A DNA stretch of 34,565 nt from Clostridia bacterium (lineage in GTDB: Bacteria; Bacillota; Clostridia; Christensenellales; CAG-138): contig JAFPXD010000039.1 of the NCBI GenBank assembly GCA_017394835.1, forward strand, positions 1 to 34,565. Direction: 5' to 3'. Every line of letters begins with the position of its first letter. The first letter of the stretch is position 1. The position numbers and the translations under genes are program-made. Shown here piece after piece: positions 16,203 to 23,501 of the stretch. The notes beneath the pieces were generated by a model, which was not told where the DNA came from, ran no database searches, and saw nothing but the letters and a program-made list of their open reading frames with translations.

Positions 16203-16219
16203 TGCGGGCCCTGCCCGCA
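16203..16219 (+). promoter_or_regulatory. Leader hairpin upstream of the ThrE-type gene
   Basis: TGCGGGC and GCCCGCA pair perfectly around a 3-base loop in the 5' leader. There is no T run, so it is not a terminator. It ends about 12 bases before the GGAGG and could stabilise the mRNA. Confidence 0.4.
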
Positions 16220-16240
16220 CGGAAAAGCAACGGAGGAAAA

Positions 16241-17581
16241 ATGAGCCGAAACGGGCATAAAGAAATAAAAAAAGAGGTCTCTCCCATGCCGAAGGAGCCT
16301 GCGGCCGCCCCCGCCGAAAGGGGCGCGAGCTTCTATGAGGAGCTTTTGGAATTCGCGGTATCCGTGGCAAACAAGCTTCAGGCCTGCGGCGCGGAGACCT
16401 ACCGCGTTGAGGATACCATAACGAGGATAATAACCGCCTACGGAATAGAGAAGGTGGATTGCTTCGTTATACCCTCAAGCATAATGGCGAGCCTTGAGAC
16501 GGAAGACGGCAGGCTCCTGACCAAGATCAGGCGCTTGAAGTCGAGCGAGACGATGATAGACGGCATAGAAAAGTATTCCGCGCTCTGCCGCAGGATCTGC
16601 GCCGAGACCCCGCCCATAAGCGAGGCGAAGCGCATGCTGCGTGAAACGGAAGCGAGCGTCCGCCGCTACGGAGCGCTCATCTACTACCTTTCCGCGTTCC
16701 TGATAGGCTTCGGCTTCGGCATATTCTTCGGCGGCACCGTTTGGGAAGCGATCGCGGCCGGGCTCTGCGGGATCGCCACCGCGCTTTCCCTGCGGTTTAT
16801 GTCCAAATTCAATACCAACGCATTCTTCACCACTTTCGTCTGCAGCTTCATACTGGGCTTCTGCGCTAACGCGATAGTGGCGCTTGGTGTAGGGAAAAAC
16901 GCCGATATAGCGACCATAGGCGCGGTGATGCTGCTCGTGCCGGGGTTCCTGTTCACAAACAGCCTGCGCGATATTATTTACGGCGATACCATGAGCGGCG
17001 TGAACAGGCTCGTTCAGGTATTGATAATCGCCGTTGCGCTCGTCTGCGGAACGAGCGTTGCGGTCTCGCTTGCAAGGAGCATACTCCCGGGCATCGAAAC
17101 GGGCCTTGCGCCGCTTTCGTATTCGCTCCCCATCCAGTGCCTTGCGGGGCTCATAGGCACTCTGGGCTTCGGCCTGATGTTCAACCTTCACGGGAAGGGC
17201 GTCCCGCTGGCGCTCCTCGGCAGCGTCATTTCATGGCTCGTGTGCAGCCTGTGCATGAGGGCGGGGCTTTCCGAGCCCGCAAGCTACCTTGTTGCGGCGG
17301 CGGCTTCATCCTTCTATGCGGAGCTCATGGCAAGGCTGCGCAAATTCCCCGCCACGAGCTATCTGCTCTGCGCGCTGGTGCCCCTCATACCGGGAGCGGG
17401 CATCTACTATACCATGGATTTTATCCGCCGCGGCATGACGGCCGAAGCCTATGCGCGCGGCATGGCGACCGCCTATATAGCGGGCGCGATGGCGATCGGC
17501 GTGCTGCTGATTTCGACCGTGTTCCGCATGTGGGGCGTTTGGAAGAAGAATAAGCTCGCAAAGTTGAGAAAGGGCAGATAA
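16241..17581 (+). CDS. ThrE-family threonine/serine exporter
   Basis: GGAGG about 5 bases before the ATG at 16241 marks the start; the frame is open to 16130. The 446-residue protein fuses the two ThrE halves often split in Bacillota. Residues about 30-265 are the DUF1212 part, with the soluble AYGIEKVDCFVIPSSIMAS region followed by five or so helices. The DUF3815 part follows, with FPATSYLLCALVPLIPGAGIYY near 385-410. Characterised relatives export threonine and serine; others are only predicted. It is the first gene of a packed operon, and the next start lies 3 bases after its stop. Its link to iron uptake and translation factors downstream is not obvious. Confidence 0.85.
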   Translation: MSRNGHKEIKKEVSPMPKEPAAAPAERGASFYEELLEFAVSVANKLQACGAETYRVEDTITRIITAYGIEKVDCFVIPSSIMASLETEDGRLLTKIRRLKSSETMIDGIEKYSALCRRICAETPPISEAKRMLRETEASVRRYGALIYYLSAFLIGFGFGIFFGGTVWEAIAAGLCGIATALSLRFMSKFNTNAFFTTFVCSFILGFCANAIVALGVGKNADIATIGAVMLLVPGFLFTNSLRDIIYGDTMSGVNRLVQVLIIAVALVCGTSVAVSLARSILPGIETGLAPLSYSLPIQCLAGLIGTLGFGLMFNLHGKGVPLALLGSVISWLVCSLCMRAGLSEPASYLVAAAASSFYAELMARLRKFPATSYLLCALVPLIPGAGIYYTMDFIRRGMTAEAYARGMATAYIAGAMAIGVLLISTVFRMWGVWKKNKLAKLRKGR

Positions 17582-17584
17582 AGC

Positions 17585-19948
17585 ATGGAAAGCATGACTT
17601 TGAAAAACGTGAAGGTCAGCTCCTCGGCAACGGTAGAGGCGGTGGGCGGCACAGGCGCGCTGCGTCAGCACCTGCTCGATATGGGCGTTATTCCGGGTGC
17701 GGAGCTCACCGTAATGAAGCTCGCGCCCATGGGCGACCCCATGCAGATACGCATACACGGCTATGAGCTGACGCTTCGCTTGGCGGATGCGGAAAACATA
17801 ACGGTGACCCTTGCGGAGGGTGCGAAGCCCGAGGCGGAGCAGGAAAGGAACGCTCCGCGCAGGAAGCCCGATCACCCCGGACTCGGCGAAACGGGCAAAT
17901 TCCACCCGAAGGGCAGCGGCGACCCTCTGCCCGAAGGCACGCTGTTGTCATTCGCGCTCGTCGGCAACCAGAACAGCGGCAAAACGACCCTCTTCAATCA
18001 GCTTACGGGCTCCAAACAGCACGTGGGCAATTTCCCGGGCGTCACCGTTGACAGAAAGGACGGCGCGGTAAGGGGCTATAAGAATACCCGTATCACCGAT
18101 CTGCCCGGCATCTATTCCATGAGCCCCTATTCGGGCGAGGAGCTGGTCTCACGCAATTTCGTGCTGGATGATAAGCCCACCGGCATAATAAATATCGTTG
18201 ACGTTACCAATATAGAGCGAAACCTCTACCTTACCATGCAGCTTCTTGAAATGGACGTTCCCACCGTGGTGGCTCTCAACATGATGGACGAGCTCACGGG
18301 AAACGGCGGCTCCGTTGACGTGAACGCCATGGAGGAGCTGCTGGGAGTGCCCGTGGTGCCCATTTCCGCCGCGAAGGATCAGGGCGTGGATGAGCTTGCC
18401 GCGCACGCCGTGCATATCGCCAGGTTCCGCGAAAAGCCCCTGAAGCAGGATTTCTGCTCCAGGGAGGATAACGGCGGCGCGGTGCACCAGTGCCTGCACG
18501 CCGTCATGCACCTTATAGAGGATCACGCGGAAAAGGCGGGGATACCCCTGCGCTTTGCGGCGAGCAAGGTGGTCGAGGGGGATAAGCTCATAATCGAAAA
18601 GCTCGAGCTCGATTCCAACGAGGAGGAGGCGCTTGAGCATATAATCGTGCAGATGGAGCATGAACGCGGCCTTGACCGCAGCGCGGCGATCGCCGATATG
18701 CGTTTCTCATACATAAAAAAGGTCTGCGAAAGCTGTGTGATAAAGCCCCGCGAGAGCCGCGAGCATAAGCGCAGCCGCAGGATAGATAAGGTGCTGACGG
18801 GCAAATACACCGCCCTGCCCATATTCATCCTCATCATGGGGCTGGTGTTCTTCCTCACCTTCAACGTGATAGGCTACGGCCTGCAGCAGCTCCTTGAGCT
18901 GGGGATAGGGAAGCTTTCCGAGCTGGTCGATGGGCTCCTTACCGCCGGGAACGTAAACCCCGTGCTGCACGGACTCATTATAGACGGCATATTCGAGGGC
19001 GTGGGCAGCGTGCTGAGCTTTTTGCCCATTATAGTCACGCTGTTCTTCTTCCTTTCACTGCTTGAGGACAGCGGCTATATAGCGCGCGTTGCGTTCTTCA
19101 TGGATAAGCTCCTGCGAAGGATAGGCCTTTCGGGCAGGAGTATAGTGCCGATGCTGATAGGCTTCGGCTGTACCGTGCCCGCCGTAATGGCGACGCGCAC
19201 CCTCCCCAGCGACAGGGACAGGCGCATGACCATACTCCTCACCCCGTTCATGAGCTGCACCGCGAAGCTGCCCATCTATTCGTTCTTCGTGGCGGCTTTC
19301 TTCAAGGGAAGGGGCGGGCTCATAATGACGGGTCTTTACCTTCTCGGGATACTGATGGGGATACTGTTCGCGCACGTCGCCAAAATGACGGCCTTCCGCG
19401 GCGAGGCGGTCCCCTTCGTTATGGAGCTTCCCAACTACCGCCTGCCGAGTCCCAAGAACGTTTTGCAGCTCCTTTGGGAAAAATCCAAGGACTTTTTGCA
19501 GAGGGCGTTCACGGTGATACTCATTGCGACGGTCGCCGTTTGGTTCCTCAAGAGCTTTGATTTCCATTTCAACCTTGTTGAGGATTCGCACGATTCGATG
19601 CTCGCCGCGATAGCGAGCCTTCTTGTGCCGGTGTTCCGTCCGCTCGGCCTCGGCGACTGGAGGATCTGCACCTCGCTCATATCGGGGTTCATAGCAAAGG
19701 AGAGCGTCGTTTCGGTAATGGAGGTTCTGTTCACGGGCGAGGGCGTCTATGCCGTTATGACCACCCTGACCGCGGTGTGCATGCTCGTTTTCAGCCTGCT
19801 CTACACGCCCTGCGTGGCCTCCATCGCCGCGATTCGCCGCGAGCTCGGCGGCAAATGGGCGATAGGAGTGGTGCTCTGGCAATGCGGGATCGCGTGGACG
19901 GTGACGCTCATAATAAGGCTCGTATGCATGCTGTGCGGCATGAGGTGA
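17585..19948 (+). CDS. feoB: Ferrous iron transporter, FeoA-FeoB fusion
   Basis: The first ATG (17585) is used; another at 17594 is possible. The 787-residue protein begins with an FeoA-like SH3 domain (about 4-80), then a linker (about 81-120). The FeoB GTPase follows: G1 GNQNSGKTT (127-135), the G2 region VTVD (153-156), G3 DLPG (172-175) and G4 NMMD (232-235). A helical spacer leads to the membrane domain from about 405, with two Gate motifs (for example GFGCTVPAVMATR and FMSCTAKLPIY). FeoB imports Fe2+ under anoxic or acidic conditions. FeoA-FeoB fusions are known in Clostridia and other anaerobes. A Cys-rich partner gene follows after 12 bases. I see no Fur-like site. Confidence 0.95.
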   Translation: MESMTLKNVKVSSSATVEAVGGTGALRQHLLDMGVIPGAELTVMKLAPMGDPMQIRIHGYELTLRLADAENITVTLAEGAKPEAEQERNAPRRKPDHPGLGETGKFHPKGSGDPLPEGTLLSFALVGNQNSGKTTLFNQLTGSKQHVGNFPGVTVDRKDGAVRGYKNTRITDLPGIYSMSPYSGEELVSRNFVLDDKPTGIINIVDVTNIERNLYLTMQLLEMDVPTVVALNMMDELTGNGGSVDVNAMEELLGVPVVPISAAKDQGVDELAAHAVHIARFREKPLKQDFCSREDNGGAVHQCLHAVMHLIEDHAEKAGIPLRFAASKVVEGDKLIIEKLELDSNEEEALEHIIVQMEHERGLDRSAAIADMRFSYIKKVCESCVIKPRESREHKRSRRIDKVLTGKYTALPIFILIMGLVFFLTFNVIGYGLQQLLELGIGKLSELVDGLLTAGNVNPVLHGLIIDGIFEGVGSVLSFLPIIVTLFFFLSLLEDSGYIARVAFFMDKLLRRIGLSGRSIVPMLIGFGCTVPAVMATRTLPSDRDRRMTILLTPFMSCTAKLPIYSFFVAAFFKGRGGLIMTGLYLLGILMGILFAHVAKMTAFRGEAVPFVMELPNYRLPSPKNVLQLLWEKSKDFLQRAFTVILIATVAVWFLKSFDFHFNLVEDSHDSMLAAIASLLVPVFRPLGLGDWRICTSLISGFIAKESVVSVMEVLFTGEGVYAVMTTLTAVCMLVFSLLYTPCVASIAAIRRELGGKWAIGVVLWQCGIAWTVTLIIRLVCMLCGMR

Positions 19949-19960
19949 GAGTATAAGCCC

Positions 19961-20101
19961 ATGAACGCGTTTGATTGGATCATCATTGCGGCGCTCGCCG
20001 CCGGCTTGGCAGGGGCCGTTGCCGCCGTCATAAAAAGAAAGAGGCGGGGCGGCTGCTCCTGCGGGTGTGAGAGCTGCCCGCACAACTGCAAAAAAAGGTA
20101 A
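19961..20101 (+). CDS. FeoB-associated Cys-rich membrane protein (46 aa)
   Basis: A short ORF fills the gap between FeoAB and the GTPase fusion. The ATG at 19961 has GAGAG about 9 bases upstream. It encodes one membrane helix (residues about 5-24), a basic patch (KRKRR) and a tail with five cysteines (CSCGCESCPHNC, residues 32-43). This is the layout of the FeoB-associated Cys-rich small proteins found after feoB in Bacillota. The cysteines may bind Fe2+ or an iron-sulfur cluster on the cytoplasmic side and help FeoB. The stop lies 2 bases before the next ATG. Confidence 0.85.
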   Translation: MNAFDWIIIAALAAGLAGAVAAVIKRKRRGGCSCGCESCPHNCKKR

Positions 20102-20103
20102 GC

Positions 20104-22701
20104 ATGGAACAGGAAAGGGAAAGATTGGTCATAGGCATGCTCGCGCACGTTGACGCGGGCAAGACCACGCTTTCGGAAGCGCTGCTTTATAAAACGGGTG
20201 CGGTCAGGCGTCTCGGGCGTGTGGATCACGGGGATGCTTTTCTCGATACCCATGAGATAGAGCGCGACCGGGGCATTACCATCTTTTCAAAGCAGGCGCA
20301 GCTTTCCATAGAGGGGAAGCTGATAACGCTCATGGATACCCCCGGCCACGTCGATTTTTCGGCGGAGGCGGAAAGGACGCTGGCCGCGCTCGATTACGCG
20401 GTGCTCGTCGTAAGCGCGCCGGAGGGGGCCGGCCCCCACACGCTGGCGCTGTGGCAGCTTTTAAGGCGTTACCGCGTGCCGGTGTTCATATTCGTTAACA
20501 AGACGGACCTGCCCTGCCCATCTAAACGGGCGCTGATGGACAAGCTCCGCGAAAGGCTCGACGGAGCGTGCGTCGATTTCACGGAGCCCGATCCCGTGCG
20601 CGATGAGAACGCCGCGACCTTTTCGGAATCGCTCATGGAAAGCTTCCTCGAAAAAGGGAGCCTTAACGATGCGGAGCTGACTGCGGCCGTTGCGAGGAGG
20701 CAGGTCTTTCCCGTTCTTTTCGGCTCGGCGCTTAAGCTCACGGGCGTTGACGAGCTCGTTTCCTGTATCGGCAGATTTACAAAAATGCGCGAATATCCAA
20801 AGGAATTCGCGGCAAAGGTCATCAAGATCACCAATACCGAGGGCGTGCGCCTCACGTTCATGAAGATAACCGGGGGCAGCCTTAAGGCGAAGCAGACCGT
20901 CACCAACCGCTCCGCGACCGTCCCGGAGGACGAGGTCTGGGAGGAGAAAGCGGATGGCGTCCGTCTCTATTCCGGCGCGCGCTTTACTCCCCTGCAGGAA
21001 GCGGAGGCGGGCATGATAGTCGCCGTTACGGGGCTCACCAGAACATACGCGGGGCAGGGGCTCGGCGCTTACGCGGGCGAGACCGAAAGGGCCGCGGAGC
21101 CCGTGCTCGCCTACACCATGCTCTTTCCCGACGGAACAAAGCCCTTCGACGCCTACCGCCGTATTGCGGCGCTTGCGGAGGAGGAGCCGGAGCTCGACCT
21201 TTTCTGGGATGAGCAGCACGGCGAGATAAAGGCGCGCCTCATGGGCGAGGTGCAGTGCGAGGTGCTTCAGCGCCTCATACGGGAGCGGTTCGGGCTCGCA
21301 GTGGAATTCGGCCACGGCGCGGTCATGTACCGCGAGACGGTCTCAAGGGGCGCGGAAGGCATAGGGCATTTCGAGCCGCTTCGGCATTTTGCGCACGTTG
21401 AACTGCGCGTGGAGCCCGGGGAGCCGGGGAGCGGGCTTTCGTTCCGCTCGGAGGTCCCCGCGAACGATCTGGCTCCGAGCTGGCAAAGGCTCATTATGAC
21501 CCATCTTTCCGAAAAAAGGCACAGGGGCGTGCTGACGGGCGCGCCGCTGACCGACGTGAGGATAGTTTTAACGAGCGGCAAGGCGCATCAGAAGCATACC
21601 GAGGGCGGCGATTTCCGCCAGGCGACCTACCGTGCGGTGCGCAACGCGCTCATGTTTTCGGAAAACGTGCTGCTCGAGCCCTGCTATAAATTCGAGCTTC
21701 GCCTTCCGGAAGAAAACGTCGGCAGGGCGATGAACGATATACGCCGCATGGAGGGCGAATTCGAAGCGCCCGAAGCGGAGCTCGATATGTGTGTGCTCCG
21801 CGGCTCCGCGCCCGTTTCCGAAATGCGCGATTACGGGAAGACCCTTGCGGCATATACCCACGGAAGTGGCACGCTCCACCTTGAGACGGGCGATTACCGC
21901 CCCTGCCACAACGCGGCGGAGGTGATCCGCGAAGCCGCCTACGATCCCGAGGCGGATCTTCGCAATTCGCCCGATTCGGTGTTCTGCGCTGCGGGCGCGG
22001 GCTTTACCGTAAAATGGTTCGAGGTCGCCTCCTATATGAAGCAGCATTCCGCCGCTCCGAGCGGAAAGATGCCCACCAAAAAGCCCGCCTCCGCTCCGAG
22101 GGACGAGGAGGCCGAGCTCCGCGCGATATTCGAGCGCACATACGGAAAGGTGACGGACGACCGTCTTTTGCGAAGGCCCGCCGGGACCGAGCCCGAGGAA
22201 GAGCCCGCTTACGTTCCAAAAGGCGAGGAATTCCTGCTGGTTGACGGCTACAACGTCATTTTCTCGTGGGAGAGCCTGAGGAGGCTCGCGGAGGAATCCA
22301 TCGATTCCGCGAGGGAAGCGCTCATCCGCATGATGATAAATTACAACGGGATCCGCCCGACTAACCTCATTCTCGTGTTCGACGCCTACAAGGTCACGGG
22401 CGGCAAGGAGAAGGTGGAGGCCGTCGGCGGCATATACATAGTCTATACGAGGGAAAGCGAGATCGCCGACGTGTTCATTGAGCGCGCGGTGCAGAAGCTG
22501 AAGGATAAAAACAGGAGCGTGCGGGTAGTTACCTCCGATGGCATGGAGCAGCTCATAGTAATGAGCAGAGGCGCGCTCCGCGTGCCCGCGCCCGCGTTCG
22601 AAAAGGAGGTCTCGCTTGCGGACGAGCGCTTGGGCTCCATAATGAAAAAGCTTGAAAATGAAGGAAAAACGGTGCTTCACGTATGGCAGAAGATGATATA
22701 G
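20104..22701 (+). CDS. Tet(M)/EF-G-like ribosomal GTPase fused to a Rae1/YacP NYN nuclease domain
   Basis: An 865-residue single frame starting 2 bases after the previous stop. Residues 1-650 are a translational GTPase of the ribosomal-protection group: AHVDAGKT (14-21), RGITI (56-60), DTPGH (78-82), NKTD (132-135), then EF-G-like domains II-V. The domain IV tip reads GKAHQKHTEGGDFR (492-505) instead of the Tet(M) YYSPVS loop, so tetracycline resistance is doubtful. A charged linker follows. Residues about 708-865 are an NYN/PIN domain like Rae1 (YacP): VDGYN (D714, N717), VFDA (D760), YTRESEIAD (E786, D789) and VTSDGMEQ (D812). Rae1 cleaves mRNA in the ribosomal A site. I infer GTP-driven docking that places the nuclease in the A site. 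The end overlaps ylmH by 19 bases. Confidence 0.9.
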   Translation: MEQERERLVIGMLAHVDAGKTTLSEALLYKTGAVRRLGRVDHGDAFLDTHEIERDRGITIFSKQAQLSIEGKLITLMDTPGHVDFSAEAERTLAALDYAVLVVSAPEGAGPHTLALWQLLRRYRVPVFIFVNKTDLPCPSKRALMDKLRERLDGACVDFTEPDPVRDENAATFSESLMESFLEKGSLNDAELTAAVARRQVFPVLFGSALKLTGVDELVSCIGRFTKMREYPKEFAAKVIKITNTEGVRLTFMKITGGSLKAKQTVTNRSATVPEDEVWEEKADGVRLYSGARFTPLQEAEAGMIVAVTGLTRTYAGQGLGAYAGETERAAEPVLAYTMLFPDGTKPFDAYRRIAALAEEEPELDLFWDEQHGEIKARLMGEVQCEVLQRLIRERFGLAVEFGHGAVMYRETVSRGAEGIGHFEPLRHFAHVELRVEPGEPGSGLSFRSEVPANDLAPSWQRLIMTHLSEKRHRGVLTGAPLTDVRIVLTSGKAHQKHTEGGDFRQATYRAVRNALMFSENVLLEPCYKFELRLPEENVGRAMNDIRRMEGEFEAPEAELDMCVLRGSAPVSEMRDYGKTLAAYTHGSGTLHLETGDYRPCHNAAEVIREAAYDPEADLRNSPDSVFCAAGAGFTVKWFEVASYMKQHSAAPSGKMPTKKPASAPRDEEAELRAIFERTYGKVTDDRLLRRPAGTEPEEEPAYVPKGEEFLLVDGYNVIFSWESLRRLAEESIDSAREALIRMMINYNGIRPTNLILVFDAYKVTGGKEKVEAVGGIYIVYTRESEIADVFIERAVQKLKDKNRSVRVVTSDGMEQLIVMSRGALRVPAPAFEKEVSLADERLGSIMKKLENEGKTVLHVWQKMI

Positions 22702-23444
22702 AGCTTTTGAAAAAACGCTTTTCGGAGCTTGCCGCAAGAGCGGACAGGACGGGCGCATTGACCCGCACCCGCTTTTTGAACGCCGCGGAGCAGTCGCTTC
22801 TTTTATCGCTGCGCCTGCCGGCGTGCGTTCACCTGACCGGCGGGTATGACGGCGCGGAAAGGCGCGCAGCCGTTTTCGGCGAGGGAGAGCCGGAGGAGCT
22901 TGAGGCGGCGGCGGAGCTCGTCTGCCTGCGCGTCAGCCCCAAGAGCGCCCGCTTTTCGGAGGAGCTTGGCCACAGGGATTATCTCGGCGCCGCGCTTGCC
23001 CGGGGGATCACCCGCGAGCTTGTGGGCGACGTGATCGTGACCGAAGCCTGCGCCTATTTTATCTGCATGGAGCCCGCCGCGTCCGTTTTGGAGGAGGGGC
23101 TTTGCGAAGTCCGCCGCACCGCGGTCAAATGCGAAAGATGCGCCCTGCCCGCCGAAACGGCGCCGGAGGGGGAGGAGAGGAGCATAGTTGTGGCCTCCGC
23201 CCGCCTGGATGCGCTCGTTGCCGCCGTTTGGAAGCTCCCGCGGGAGGAGGCGAAGGCGCTCTGCGAGAGGGGGCTCGTGTTCGTCGATTCGCGGCTCGCG
23301 GCGAAGGGCGGCGCTTCCGTTCCCGAAGGCGCGAATATCTCCGTGCGGGGGCACGGCAGATTTAAGTATCTGGGCCTTGAAAGGGAGACAAAGAAGGGCA
23401 AGCTCCGCGTTAAGGTCTCGCTTCCCGCGCCGGCCCGCTCTTGA
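22683..23444 (+). CDS. ylmH: YlmH-like S4-domain ribosome quality control factor
   Basis: The ATG lies inside the end of the GTPase-nuclease gene (19-base overlap) without a good Shine-Dalgarno, so translation is probably coupled. The 253 residues follow the YlmH plan. An N-terminal region (FLNAAEQSLL) and a central domain with GHRDYLGAALARGITRELVGDVIV (near 99-121) precede a C-terminal S4 RNA-binding domain (about 165-245) with ASARLDALVAAVWKLPREEA and VRGHGRFKYLG. In Bacillus, YlmH is an RqcP paralogue that binds 50S-peptidyl-tRNA complexes and can support RqcH-dependent tailing. It is usually found near division genes (ylmE-G, divIVA), so this location is unusual. The TTGACA of the next promoter overlaps its stop. 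Confidence 0.9.
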   Translation: MAEDDIELLKKRFSELAARADRTGALTRTRFLNAAEQSLLLSLRLPACVHLTGGYDGAERRAAVFGEGEPEELEAAAELVCLRVSPKSARFSEELGHRDYLGAALARGITRELVGDVIVTEACAYFICMEPAASVLEEGLCEVRRTAVKCERCALPAETAPEGEERSIVVASARLDALVAAVWKLPREEAKALCERGLVFVDSRLAAKGGASVPEGANISVRGHGRFKYLGLERETKKGKLRVKVSLPAPARS

Positions 23445-23469
23445 CAAAAATCGATATAGATCTTATAAT
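23441..23469 (+). promoter_or_regulatory. Perfect consensus promoter for the acyl-CoA ligase
   Basis: TTGACA (23441-23446), a 17-base spacer and TATAAT (23464-23469). The -35 element overlaps the ylmH stop codon. The leader to the ATG at 23502 is about 25 bases. No terminator is visible after ylmH. Confidence 0.9.
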
Positions 23470-23501
23470 TCCACTGGCAATTTTATAGGAGGGACAATAC
23501 A

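Noticed and set aside
19055..20083. 342-codon minus-strand frame
   Set aside because: It is antisense to feoB and the small Cys-rich gene, with no signal or domain of its own.
20104..22000. Tetracycline resistance gene of the Tet(M)/Tet(O) class
   Set aside because: The GTPase core is related, but the domain IV loop has GKAHQKHTEGGDFR in place of the Tet(M) YYSPVS loop and the protein carries a nuclease domain. Resistance is not supported.
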